Source of the DNA: Mastigias papua
Taxonomy: Eukaryota; Cnidaria; Scyphozoa; Rhizostomeae; Mastigiidae
Assembly (NCBI GenBank): GCA_964019165.1
Contig: OZ025268.1
Location: 9,515,711 to 9,579,710 of the forward strand
DNA length: 64,000 nucleotides
Direction of reading: 5' to 3'
Of this stretch, positions 44,801 through 56,800 are shown one piece after another; the first letter of the stretch is position 1, and each line of letters begins with the position of its first letter. The position numbers and the translations under genes are program-made. The notes beneath the pieces were generated by a model. The model was not told the origin of the DNA. It made no database searches and saw only the letters and a list, made by a program, of their open reading frames with translations.

Positions 44801-46828
44801 AAACACACTATTGGTGATTTCTTTGAAGTTTCTCTCACATGACTCAAATGGGCAGCTGTCAATCCATCACATTCACTGTGGGACAGGAAATTGTCAGCTA
44901 TATAAACACGAACACTGCTCTTGCTGTTTTCATGTTTTATCTCTTCAAAACGTATTTTTCTTCCATTATAATGTAAAGAGACTGGCTTTAGGGTATTGTG
45001 GATAGTTGATTTGAAGTCTCCAGCATCTGTAACATAACTTGGTGGCTTGGTGTCTGCATCTGAGGATGATTACAGAATAATGTATTACAAACCAATAAGC
45101 TTGCAAACAAACAGGCTCACAAACAAGCAAACAAAGAACAAGTTGGCAAGCAGGTACTCTTTAGGGCCAAACAAACAGGAGTGGACACTTAGTACTTTTC
45201 TGAAATTTTCCTAGCCCTTAGCTTATTAAGGCATACTATCTGCTTATTACCTTTCTTATACATCAACCCAAGCAAGATTTTTCAAGTCATGGAGATCTAC
45301 TCAAACCTTAATGTACATTTCTACAAGTACCTACAAAAGATATCAACAAATTAATAATTGTGAAACTATGCCCAAATTTGCAGAGCCTGAATCACAGCAG
45401 TAACTCTGGACACTTGGACCATTATATACATTAAGTATCCCCAAGTTGCTACATTTCTAGAAAAAGGTTCACTCCCTGGTTTATTGATACCCCATGATTA
45501 TTTGGTGCTAAAGAGTAATAAACATGTAAGTAAGCAGTGCAGCATCAAAAAAGTTTCTAAAGTCTTGAATAATATTTGCATCTAGGTCTATTTCACCATA
45601 GAATGAGATACTATTCTCTACCTTGTTCATATTATTGACTGGATGAATGTGTCACTTATGGCTGTAATATTCATGATAAGCTATATTTTGCTGTAGTTGG
45701 TCAGAATTTCACATCAAAAAACTAAATTACATCCTTGTCAGAAAGTAAAGCACTGTCATGAAATTGATCATCATCAATATATGACTCAACGACTTTGAAG
45801 ATGTCTTCGTTTTTCTAGTCATCATTCCATACAAAAGCTAGTTGCCCCCAACACCCAGAGTCTTGCATCTGACACCTCTACTATTTCCAATGAGATTCAA
45901 ATAAACAGTCACAGATAAATTCTGATACTCTACATCTCAAAAAATATCAGATATACTAATTTCAAGTTAGCATTCAGCAAAGTATACAACTGTTTTATTC
46001 GAAAGAGATTTGAACGTCATAAAGTGGGCTCCTCTTCCATGATTCACTGTGAATGGACCCCAGAGTGAAATGTTGAAAAATGGAGTTCCTAGATGGCAGG
46101 CAAATGCACTTTTATCATTTCTACAGGACTGAACAAGGAAGCAAAGTTGAATTTGAGCCTTGATAGGTCCAAAACTGTCATCAAACTTTGACCTCTTGCA
46201 CTAAGATGCTATATAGCAAGATGCAAGGGGCCAACTGATCAAATTCAAAGTGCACACTTGAAACGCACATTTGGTGACTTTGCACTCAGCACACCTGGAA
46301 AATATCATCTGCAATCCCGAGATCTCGGGCAAAAGTGTCCTCTCCTTTTCCTTACTTGCCATCCAATATTAGTAAGGGAGGGTAATTCGCTATCATTTGA
46401 TTTTAACTTACCTTGGCAGTTTACGTGTTAAACTAATATTTAGACTATCTCTTGACACTTTGGGTGCTGCTCATTTTATCTTTGCGAAATCCCCTTTTGA
46501 CCAGAAGCCAATATAAGAAGAAATAACCAATCTCTCAACTCATACCGTTTTTGGAATATGGCACAGATGCTGAATTATCAAATGCTTTCTCTTTTACTTC
46601 ATCTGTGGTAGGCGAATTCGGGTGTTTTCTCGTGATACCGAATGATATTCGGAATATCACCGCTACGGCAACAACACTAACGGCGGTGGCAAGGCAGATA
46701 AGGCCCACATGTAATAATATGGAGCTCCAAGCCTGCTTATCGGCTATGATTTGTTTACGATCAGGCAACGCACGTCTTCTTGTGTTCTGTGTGCGATTTA
46801 TTCTTTGCTTTACGCGATCCTTTCCCAT
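41287..46828 (-). CDS. Prolyl 4-hydroxylase-like 2-oxoglutarate/Fe(II) dioxygenase, type II membrane protein, 4 exons
   Basis: Exons on the minus strand: 46828-46546, 45059-44532, 42983-42734, 41470-41287. GT/AG sites and phases join exactly (1245 nt, 414 residues); start is the first ATG in exon 1. Basic cytosolic head (1-33), one membrane span (about 35-59, [19 protein letters not shown]), then a lumenal region. P4H-type catalytic domain: iron ligands His275 and Asp277 ([10 protein letters not shown]) and His338 (SIHNAAKV), 2-oxoglutarate-binding Lys348 (GRKFIIQRW), and [10 protein letters not shown] before the second half of the fold. The C-terminal exon ([26 protein letters not shown]) is Cys/Tyr-rich and not a domain I recognise. 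Type II topology suggests action in the ER/Golgi. Substrate unknown; it is not the classical collagen P4H alpha subunit because the N-terminal peptide-binding region is absent. Confidence 0.9.
41793..41881 (+). repeat. (TA)n microsatellite in P4H-like intron 3
   Basis: About 88 bp of uninterrupted TA, directly abutting the left end of a MITE. Confidence 0.97.
41882..42286. mobile_element. MITE with TATACCGTA...TTCTC termini, in P4H-like intron 3
   Basis: Left end (TATA)CACCGTATATTCTCTA then TTAAGCCCC; right end GGCTTAAAAGAGAAATTACG then GTATATA. They are imperfect inverted complements over about 28 bp. Flanked by TA repeats, compatible with TA-target insertion. Partial copies at 4405-4597 and 46913-47035. 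Confidence 0.75.
42984..44531. other. Intron 2 of the P4H-like gene
   Basis: No embedded gene or clear transposon recognised. Confidence 0.5.
45060..46545. other. Intron 1 of the P4H-like gene
   Basis: No embedded gene or clear transposon recognised. Confidence 0.5.
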
Positions 46829-46912
46829 AACCTGTCGTAAAACTGCACTTTGGCACAATTATCAATGCTAGGTTGCATAGAACCGGAAGAAAACAGAGCA
46901 TCACACGAACTC

Positions 46913-47035
46913 AAAACCGTAAATCCTCGAATTAGCCCCCCCCCCCCCCTGAGGACTTATTCTTTACTCTTGTATGGTAGTGGCTTATTCGATGGGAGGG
47001 CGTGCTCGATGGGGCTTATAACAGTATTTGACATA
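46913..47035. repeat. Degraded MITE fragment upstream of the P4H-like gene
   Basis: ACCGTAAATCCTCGAATTAG followed by a 14-base C run and 'gaggacttattc', then GGCTTATTCGATGGGAGGG and GGGGCTTATAACAG. Resembles the ends of 41882-42286. Confidence 0.5.
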
Positions 47036-49800
47036 TGTCGCAAAAAACTCTTATTTGGAAAGGGCATTCCAAACAATGTCACCATAGCGAAGATGGCTTT
47101 CAAAGAGGGCTTTGTACACTTGTTCTAGCTTTCTTTGAGGAAGGATGTCTTTCAACTTTCTCAAGGAGCTTATGCCCCCTTTGAGCTTGTTCTTGACAGT
47201 TTTATATTGCTCTTCCCAGTAAAGGCTTTCATCGATGTTAATCCCCAAATATTTTATCTTCTCTACCCTTTTGATAACTTCATTATTGAGGGCAAGATTT
47301 GGTACTTTATTGCCTGCCCTGTTTAATTTTCTTCTGTGGCCTACAACCATAAATTCACTCTTGCTTGCATTCAAACTAAATTTGTTTATTCTCATCCAGT
47401 TCGATATATTTTCCAGTTCATTTTTCACATCTGTTATTAGGTCATTAAGGTTTTCTGATGCGATAGTTGCACATGTATCATTGGCATACATATTTGGAGT
47501 CATGTATTCCAAGCAATTCTCAAAATCATTAACATGCAGTAGAAATAGCAAGGGTCCCAAACACGAGCCCTGTGGAATACCACACTTCAAAATCTCTGCT
47601 GAGTTAGCTCCATCCCAGTGACAAAACTGCTCCCTATTGATCAGGTAAGAAATGAACCATTTGTATCAAGTACTCTCGATACCATACTTTCGTAGCTTCA
47701 GCAATAACGTTTTATGGTCAACTGTATCAAAAGCTTCTTAAGGTCCAGGAATATACTCAAGTTCGTTTTCCCCTCATTAGAGCTCTTTAACCATGGGTCT
47801 ATAACATTAAGTAGACATGTTACTGTGTTGTGCAGTTTTTGAAATGCAAATTGGTTCGAACATAGTTGGTTGTACCCTTGTAGATACTCCATTAAGTGGT
47901 CGTGTACAATCTTTTCTAGTATCCTTGATACAGCTGACAATACTGAAATGGGCCTGTAAGTGTTGACATCTGTTTTAGATCCCGTTTTATAAATTGGAGT
48001 TACTCTGGCCAATTTCCAAATCTGGGGAAAAATACCCTTCAATATTTTGACGGGGATCCTATCAGCACCAGGGGATTTAGACTTATTCAGGGCTCTTAGG
48101 CTGCGTTTACACGGGAACGGTTCCAAATGGAACCGTACCCAAAAAGGTACGGATAGGCTTTGCGTTTACACGGGAACTGATGGAACCTTTCCAAACAGAA
48201 CTGCCAGCCGTACCCAAACGGGTCCAACTAGAAAGTAGGTCCCGTTTGGAACCGTACTGAAAAGTTCTCGTGTAAACACCCAGAACGGTTCTCGTCAGGT
48301 ACGCTTAGAAATGAGGCAATGGGATGTCATTTGTAGGTATATATGGGGAACCACCAATGCATGAATGCATGGAATGAAACGGCTCTGCACAGAACGGTTC
48401 CAAGACATCGCTTAAACGGAAAACCTATCCGTACCTCTACGGAACGGTTCCGTATAGAACCATTCCAAAATCCTCGTGTAAACGCAGTCTTATTGCACGT
48501 TCCACATACTCTACGCTTACTGTTTCTAATTTAAATCTGGCATTATTGATTTCGTTTCCCAGGTACCTTAGAAGAGGATCATCAAGAGTTTGGCTAATAA
48601 CTTTCTCTGCTAACTTAGGCCCAACGGTTGTGAGATGGTTGTCGAGAGCTTCTGAAATTTGTAAAGGTGCTTTAAGTTCTGTGCCTTTAAAAATGATTTT
48701 TTGGGTAACCGTGTGATTTGAGTTCTTATGCAAAACCTTATTTATTGTTTTCCACATAGCTTTCGGGTTATTTTGGGTTTCGTCAACTAGGTTATGGTAG
48801 TATACCTGCACTCTATTATGAAGCTCATAAGTAACTTTGCTTCGTAGTTTCTTGTACTCTTACCAATTGGACGCATCTTTCTCAGATTTCTTTTTAGCTA
48901 AATCACGCTTCTTCATTAGATTTTTTAAATCAGCTGTGATCCAGGGAGCATGATGACTGGTTATCTTTGTACGCTTAAGTGGTGCATACACTTCTAGTAG
49001 AGCCGATATAACACTATTGAAAACGGAGGCCATGAGATTAGGGTTGCCATTAGTTGAGGCTAAAGCCTTGCCCCAATCAATGGTTGACAGTTCGTTCAAA
49101 AATAGCTGCTTATCATAACTGCTAAGACTACGCGTTTCAACTATTTTTGTCTGCTGATCAATTAATCGCTTTGCATTTATTTTCCTTACTGCAAAGATAA
49201 GGTAATGATCCACCGTCCCTTGCTTTAGCATGTTCGCTCTTAAAATATAATTTGGACGATTTGTAGCAAAGTGATCTATGAGAGTTCTAGAAGTGTGGGG
49301 AACCCCATCTTTCTCCGCTAAAATTATTCTAGTATATTCTTCTATTTGTTGCTCAAATTGGAACTCAGAATAGACTCTATTCTTCTATTTATGCTCTTGG
49401 TATACCCATTCCTATGATCTTTTAGATTACAGTTTGTATCACCTATCAGGATAATCTCTTTACCTTCTTCATCTACAGCAGAGAGCAGTTTCCTTAATGC
49501 CGCAAAACTGTCCTCGTCACTTCCCGGGGTGGGGGTCTATTCTAACATATGACAACATAGCTCTTGGCATGAGTTGGGGTGATCTCTACAGCTACCATTT
49601 CCAATAGTGGATCATCAATGTCATATCTACGATTGTGACTAATTCTAGAATTTACATAGATTGCTACACCACCACCGTTAACATTTCTATATTTACGGTG
49701 AATTTCAAAGCCTTCTAGGCCCACTTCTGGGTCCTTAATATCTTCACTTAATCTAGTTTCACTCAAACCCAAACATAGAGTAATCAGGTACAAATTACAA
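47036..49800 (-). mobile_element. CR1-like LINE, truncated at both ends, with frameshifts
   Basis: Endonuclease to RT order is preserved. LGLSETRLSEDIKDP and NVNGGGVAIYVNSRI lie at 49542-49793, a GDTNCNLKD motif near 49430-49460, and VDHYLIFAVRKINAKRL then HHAPWITADLK at 48860-49231. RT follows at 47698-48811 (RALNKSKSPGADRIPVKIL, TYRPISVLSAVSRILEKIV) and 47051-47590 (GIPQGSCLGPLLFLLHVND, MYANDTCATI). YADD is altered to YAND, so RT is dead. Unusually the 3' side is also cut, at ...RYGDIVWNALSK. Interrupted by a MITE at 48099-48489. Confidence 0.88.
48099..48489. mobile_element. 391-bp Harbinger-like MITE with TTA target duplication
   Basis: Left end GGCTGCGTTTACACGGGAAC, right end CCTCGTGTAAACGCAGTC; inverted complements. 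Flanked by TTA on both sides (48096-48098, 48490-48492). Removing the element plus one TTA restores the LINE frame as VERAI-RALNKSKSPGAD. A 3-bp TWA duplication is the mark of PIF/Harbinger elements. Several GGAACGGTTCC-type palindromic blocks inside. Confidence 0.9.
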
Positions 49801-49857
49801 AAGATTTATCTATCTATATATTTAATGCGCAAAGCCGGTGAGCAGAACAGTTATTTG

Positions 49858-49897
49858 CGCACAGCCGCACAGCCGCACAGCCGCACAGCCGCACAGC
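49858..49897 (+). repeat. 8-bp tandem repeat (CGCACAGC) x5
   Basis: Five perfect units. Confidence 0.97.
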
Positions 49898-50167
49898 TTG
49901 GTTAGTGGATAATAGTTGTAAATAAACAAGCATAATAAAAACAAATAAACTTGCGCAGGATCACTGTAAGCGGACATAATCGGGTAAGCAAAAAGTGAGT
50001 AAAGCTCAGTTTTCATAGATTTCTCAAATGGTAAGCACTGTAATTGTGTCTAAGTGAATCTGAAATGGTGTGAGGTAAAATGTAAGGGATGGGATTTGCC
50101 TACGTCACCATCCACCACCAGTGATTAGCCTAGACTGCCTATAACTTTTATTTTACTAACATATAAG

Positions 50168-50625
50168 TCAGTAAAAGGATCTTATCTGTAAATCTGCCAA
50201 AGATGACTTGAAAGGCTGTATGTTGCTGGAGTTTCTCACAGTCACAGGTAGGTTATTCCAAATCTTTACCGTGGTTAGCACAAAACAGTATTTCCAGCAG
50301 TTGATTCTAAACGTTGGAACGTTAAATGCTGCTTGACTATTATGACTATGAGCGAGTGATGGTTGAAAAATGGTTTGTGGGATATCATTCAACTCATTTT
50401 GGATTTTATACATGATGATTGCCTTGGACCTGGCCCTTCTTTCGGCTAGTATATCCCAACATAATTTATTTATCATGGTCGAAGGGCTTGCATTCCTTCT
50501 GTATTTTTGATTCATAAATCTAACAGCTCTTCTTTGCAACATTTCAAGATTATCAATATTTGTTTGGGTATAAGGATCCCAGACTGTACATGCATATTCC
50601 ATATGTCTTACAAGAGTTGTTTAGC
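50168..50625 (-). pseudogene. 5'-truncated LINE RT C-terminus
   Basis: About 145 codons open from near 50602 to the stop at 50168: EYACTVWDPYTQTNIDNLEM, LQRRAVRFM, KIWNNLPVTVRNSSNIQPFK. This is the C-terminal region of a non-LTR RT ending a few residues after FK. A different LINE family from that at 47036-49800. Confidence 0.82.
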
Positions 50626-50749
50626 AACGTTGTTTTACTGACCGAGGGCATTTTGGATTACTAATTATAATTAGAGTTGCATGATACAGATGCATCAAAG
50701 AAAGGTTACTTTCCTCTCTATTTTGATTTACGCACTGAAGTATTTCATA

Positions 50750-51023
50750 GATGGGCGAGTGGCCAAATGGTTAGAGCACTTGACTGCTGAGCGGAACGTC
50801 GAAGGTTCTAGGCGAACCCTCGGGTGGTAGTTGGGATGCTCCCTCACTGTCCACCCAGCAGCAAATGGGTACCTGATGGCAACATTGGGGAAGTTGAAAG
50901 CGGCGAGGAAAGAAACTGGCCACCCCACATTACTATTCCAACGACTCAGGATAAGTGTCTTCTCTAACAGGCACTCCCCAACGTACGGAATTTTATGTGG
51001 GACTCGCCTTTACCTTTACCTTT
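50750..51023 (+). mobile_element. tRNA-derived SINE with target duplication
   Basis: The 5' head is tRNA-like with Pol III box A (TGGCCAAATGGTTAGAGCA) and a box-B-like GGTTCTAGGCGAACCC. A unique body follows and then a 3' tail of repeated CTTTAC. Flanked by AGTATTTCATA (50739-50749) and AGTATGTCATA (51024-51034), an 11-bp duplication with one mismatch. No coding capacity. Confidence 0.88.
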
Positions 51024-51160
51024 AGTATGTCATAAACACCTCTAAAACTAGCCACAAAGACCGAACTCAAAATAAACACACCTTGCTCTCGAATCGCTTC
51101 TCCTCGAGAGTCCTCATCATGTGATATCAAAAGTGATATCAAAATGTTTAACAGTTGGGC

Positions 51161-51506
51161 ATATATGTTTTTTTTATAAGAAACCTAGCTCAAGGCCTAG
51201 TGGTAAAAGATTCGTTATTTTAGCCACGTTTTAGTTCTAAAAGGTTTCCTTAACGTTTTTTAATTTACTGAAAAAGCAGCAGTGAAAACGAAAACAATAC
51301 GTAAAAGCAGTCTAGGCGCATAAAACATACTTTTGTGGACACTTCTAAATCCGTGGAGGGTAAACGTGCTTCCGAAACTGTGAAAGATGGTACAGAAATT
51401 TCTAACGTTTTTAAACTCTTTCCCTGTAGTTCTAAAAGTTTCTTACATTTTAGGCTGTCAAGTACTAGGTTCTATTAACCGACTTCTTATAAAAAGCCTA
51501 TATATC
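51161..51506. mobile_element. MITE related to 21860-22206 (ATAAGAA inner termini)
   Basis: Left ATATATGTTTTTTTTATAAG then AAACC, right CTTCTTATAAAAAGCCTATA then TAT, inverted complements with a few mismatches. About 346 bp, non-coding, internally poorly similar to the 21860 copy. Confidence 0.75.
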
Positions 51507-52549
51507 ATTCCTTCAAATTTGACTTTGGGAGATATATTTTTACTCATTCTAGATGGCAGCATTTCGAAACTTTTTTGCCGTGTTGGACCTAATCATGGTG
51601 GATCCTCCTATGTTATTAAACAGAACTGTAATGCCTGCCAAAAGTCTTCGAATACTAGTTATGATTTACGTTATAAACGAGCTATAGCATCCCCTCCTTC
51701 TTCAAACAATGTTGTCTGAAGCAAATATGAATAACTGGACTGGTTCAATGGATGCATGTGTACATTGCTACATGTCGCCCCTATCGACTTAACATTGTTT
51801 CAGGGGGGAAGGGGGTTGCACTTTAATTGATGTAACGGAGAATCGACAGGGGTCAGAAATTAAAAAGAATGTGTAGGATGTTTCAAGTACTTTTGGCAGG
51901 CATTGTACCATGATTGTATCTGCACCCTAGGTACAGGCTCATGGCTCTGTCCCTGACGTACCAAAGAAAAGCCATAAATAATAAATGCATGGAAGGCTTT
52001 TTTGCTGCTCTATTACGAATGATATGAGTACTGACTCTTTCACACACATCTATAGTTACAAAACTCTGAGGTCAACTTAAACCCTGGCATATGAAATTCT
52101 ATGTTAATAAATTGGTGTTATTTCGCATAAAGAGCATTTGGAAATAACACAAATAGAAACTCGTTTGCTAAACTACATGCCGTTATCTTTTCCTTCGTTC
52201 AATAACATAAAGAAACCAGAGAACGATATAGTGAGGCTTGCAAAAACTGCATGTATATATGGAGTGAAAATGTATCATAAGATGAAAATAACATATAGGG
52301 GTCGTGCAGGATTTTGGTAAGCAAATTCAAGGAGTTTTCAAGAACTATTCAAGGACTAAAATAAAAATTTTCAAGGATCTTTAAATTAATAGACCTTTGT
52401 GGGTATTTCATGTCATCTGAAAAAGTTCAAATAAATATTACGAATTAATTCGAATTAATTGATTGCTGGGGTGGCTTTATCTAAGTTTACTTGTTGCATT
52501 ATGGTCAGCAATCTCCTTTGCAGTTGTATGAGAGGGGGTCCTGATTTGC
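51507..52549. other. Non-coding stretch
   Basis: No recognisable gene or repeat. Confidence 0.4.
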
Positions 52550-53180
52550 TATTAGTAAAAACTCTTCACCCTGTTAGGTTTTCCATTGATTTCATGAATC
52601 ATCCTTTCGGCTCTTTTCTGTATTATTTCTAGCTGGCTGAATAGATGTCCTTCACATGCACCCCATATTGAGATACAGAACGTTGTAGCAGGCACAATTT
52701 TTTCGAAATATAGATCTTCTAGAATTTGTCTACTTAAGTATCTCATGCTTTTCGGCTTCTTTATCTTGGCGTTGTATGATTTCATAACCCTGTCTATCTA
52801 GGGAGCCCAACACAATTTTTGCTCAAATTTTATACCCAAGCACTCTGCTTCATTCACATATTTTATACTATGCCTTTCAACTCTCAACTCATTTGATGAT
52901 GCTGTAAACTTGTGCCTGTTTAGTATTAGAGTTTTAATCTTTCCAAAATGTAATGTAAGTTTTGCTGTACACACCAAATGTTTATATCTCCCAACATTTT
53001 GGACTTTGAGGTGGTTACTTCTTCTACGTTATCCCCAATATGAAAAGCAGTGGTGTTGTCTGCATACGTGTAAATCTAACCGTATGATAGGCAACTTGGA
53101 AGGTCTCGTATGTACATTGAGAATAGTCTTGGTCCTGTAAAAGATCCTTGAATGATTGGCTGATGATTGATTTAGTACCT
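52550..53180 (-). pseudogene. Decayed LINE reverse transcriptase fragment
   Basis: Minus-strand pieces in shifting frames: QGSFTGPRLFSMYIRDLPS-like, IYTYADNTTAFHIGDNVEEV (YADD altered to YADN), AECLGIKFEQKLCWAP and LEIIQKRAERMIHEI. Order matches an RT palm-to-thumb region. Several stops; no tail recognised. Confidence 0.75.
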
Positions 53181-53884
53181 TATATAGGCAGTAGGTACAG
53201 TATATAAGTTCTTCTTTAAAACTTGGGTGCACTCCCACAGTAACTAGCAACCATATTGACAACTAGAACCACTTATTATTGGCACTTTAGTCATAACAAT
53301 TGTGTCAATGGTTCGTCTGATTGGCCCGAAAAGGGGAGTAAGTAACGAAAAAACCCGCAAATTACATTTTGACCAAGGGATGGATAAAATAATGCGTAAT
53401 AGCTATAGTAAGTAATATTTTAACCGAGCTGTTTTTATTTTTTCGCCTAACCGAATATGCTATTACGAGATTATACTGCAATACAGCAAAGCTTTCATAA
53501 ACTCGCAGATTCAACGCTCAACATCATAAGATTATTTACTAGTAACTCTACATTCAAAGCCGTAGCACAAGATCCGATAAGATTCGTTTGGGCTGAAATC
53601 TGGCGGCGCCACTTACATAATTTGATTTATTAATTAGCCATTCATTGGCTCATATATGTTTATGGCCTCAAGGTGTGATTCTGGCAAGAGTGGCCTAAAT
53701 GCTTCATTTACAGCTATGGTGAATCTGACCAACCTGCTGCTGGTTTGCTCCATTGCTTTGTGGTATTACAACTGAATCAGTATTTTTGCAACTATGGCTT
53801 CAATAACTACATACACTTGCCCATTCATTCATAAAAACTGTCAGCTTGGCTCGCAACTATGCTGTAGGAATTCAGCACAGGATC
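53181..53884. other. Upstream region of the PAN/EGF gene
   Basis: Probable promoter and 5' UTR; no specific element assigned. Confidence 0.35.
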
Positions 53885-56800
53885 ATGTTGATGCTTACTG
53901 TACTAGTGATCTTTTCAATAGATGGCACATTTGCTGGAAGCTATAACATATACCGAAGTGCATGCAGAAAGTATGCGGTCTTCAAAGCCACCGATCGAAA
54001 TATGAAAATGAAAGATGGATTGATCTCAAGCTACCTTGTCGAGTCTCTCCCTTATTGCGTACGAAAATGCTTAGCAGCACCCAACTGCATGACGATCAAT
54101 TTTTCTCCGACAGAAAGTCCAGGAAACTGCGAACTTCTAACTTATAGTAGATCATCTGGTGGTGCATTAGAGGCAGCTCCGGCCTGGAATCACTACGAAT
54201 CACTTTCTCATGATGTAAGTATAAGAAAGACGTTATCTATGTCAAGATTCTCATTCTTCCCATTTACTTGTGCTGTAAGTTCGTGACTATGTCGTTTTTC
54301 GTAATCTTGCATTAGCATGATATGGATGGTATGAAAAAACATCTAGTCATTGAGAGATTGAAATCAGACGACGTTTGTTTCGCTGATACTATAAAAAGAG
54401 TCAGAGAAGGGGAGAGTGTCCCGAGATTATTACATAGAATGACAAACAGGCCTGTAACAAGGCTAAGAAGAGCCGTATTTCTCTTTGTACTTGCCTACAA
54501 CAAGACGATATTAAGTACCCATTGCTTTATCAACATTACTTGCTTAGGAATCGCGCGTTTCAGTGTAGTTAGATAAAAGTTGGATCAATCTATAGAAGAA
54601 TACATGTAGTTTTTCGATGTAGCAATTGATTGACACTGTATTACAGAGCACCAACAGGTCAACATATTTACATAAGACTTTGGCTCATTGTGTTTTGATG
54701 CTAATGTTACGAGAACTTGTACCCAAAATCGCCTCTAAATGTTCGGATGGAAAGGTTTGGAGGGAAAAGAGGAATAATTGAATTAATAGCTGATTTAATA
54801 AGTGAAATAGTCAAGATTATTAGGAAACAGTAATACCCTATATCTTTCATGTTCACAACTATGCACAACATAAAGCTTGCAATTCTAACTTTGCTGCCAT
54901 TGTTAAGAAATGGCCAAGATCAGGTACTTTTAAAGAAGTAAAATGTCGTGGACAATACAAATTTTTCACCTTTAAAATACGAGGGAACTTTAAAGCAATA
55001 CTTTAAAGCTCAGAATACAATATCTTCTCAGGGAAATAAACCTAGTGTTTTGTAGAATGCAAGAATTGCTCAGAAGTATATTAAAGACTTATCCAACACA
55101 CTTTCCTCAGAGTATGAAACGTCAGAATACTGATTGGAATATTGGAGATATATATACGGATTGCTGAGTTGCAGATCGAAATGCGCCAGTCGCAAGCAAA
55201 AGCGAACAGGAATTTAAGTGATTCTCAATAACCAATGGATATGCTTCGTAATTTTGTTGTATCAAGCAAGTGTTCGCTGCATTTACTTTTATGCACTCTC
55301 ATTGTATCGGCAATATAACGGCATACTAACGAACTCGCACAACAGCATATTTCATTAGCAAACTTGTGAAGTATACAGAATATATCATCGAGATTTGAAG
55401 AGCATACTGTAAAAGCTTTAGTTAGCTTTGCTCTTTTAGCCTCTCCTCCGAAAAACCCACAAATAGTAAACTTTTCCAGCAAGACCCTCTCCTTTTGCCC
55501 CATTGGTTTGCTTGACTGTCTCGAAAAGGAAGTAGCGACGGATATTGATCTTTTTGTTGAAGATGTCATTAGCTTGTTGAAAACCTCTTACAAGAGGAAA
55601 GTACCCTTATGAACTGTGTTATCTACTATAAGTGAAGTTTTCATGCTTTCATAATCGAAACATAAATAAGATGCAGCTCCTGTTTGTTCAGAGCTCCTTC
55701 TACTTCTTCTTTTTCTTCTTCTTCTTCATCATCATCTTCTAGCTTGTTCTACCTTGTTGTGGGGTCGCTTCAGCAGATATCTTTCTTCGCCAGGTCTCTG
55801 TGTCGTGAACATCATCCGGTAAAATTCCAATGAATTTGATATAGATGTTCACACAGTCTGACCATCCAATCATTGATCTCCCTAGTTTTCTCCGTCTTAT
55901 GGGTACCATCTCCAAAGTCCTTCCGCACACATACTAAGACTCTCATCTTTTCACAAGCCCAATTCATCTCAGGCGAGCTCTTTTACGTTCGACACTGATG
56001 TTTTCCGCCTTTGATCTCTCTGGGATATTCTCATTTCTTACACATGTTAATGCTACTAACTTCCTGAACAAATCCCGTTCTCTCTTACTTTTTTAGCCTC
56101 CCTACAGATAAGCTGAAACTTTAACGTACCTCTAGAGGCAATGCAATACGTGAATTGCTTTAGGATATTCTCAATACTACCTATAAGCAGATAGATCTTT
56201 ACCTATAAGCAGATATATCTTTACCTATAAGCAGATAGATCTTTACCTATAAGCAGATAGATATTTACCTACGTTTGAAAAGACTGCAGCATTTGCTAAG
56301 TTCTGAAAACTTAAATCTGCCTCTCTAAGACTAGATGCTTATCCAACGACCACACTGAAGTAATGACCACTTCAAATGAAGCAGAAAAATTATTGTGGAT
56401 CTTTTACAGTGTGTCAAAAGTTAGAAATTCTCAGAAAATACGGATGCACACATCATAAGGTTCACTCAGTCTTCCAGCAAATTAAGTTTCTTAACAACAT
56501 ATCTTTTGTTCAATCAGAGGAAACAATAGACTTCATGTTATACTTAGTACTTAAAGGCCCGGCCAAACTAGGAAACATTGTCATATGACATTCGTGTTTT
56601 ACAAATGTTTCACGAATTGTTTCCTAGTTTGGCCACCTTGTCATATGACAAAATCGACGAAAAATTTGTCACACGAATGTTTGACGATCATCAAACATTT
56701 CGTGTGACATTTAGTGTTGTATGACAATGTTTCCTAGTTTGACATGATGTCGTCAGACAATTCACTTCAGTGCTGGAAAAGTCCATGAGCAGTAGTATGC

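Noticed and set aside
50750..50825. Functional tRNA gene
   Set aside because: Box A and box B are present but the cloverleaf arms do not pair properly, and it is followed by a SINE body and tail with flanking duplication.
54322..54576. 84-codon open frame just after PAN exon 1
   Set aside because: Starts within the intron, no family resemblance, and exon 1 has a strong GTAAGT donor before it.
55225..55569. 114-codon minus-strand open frame in intron 1 of the PAN/EGF gene
   Set aside because: No recognisable domain, splice partner or repeat relationship; could be chance.
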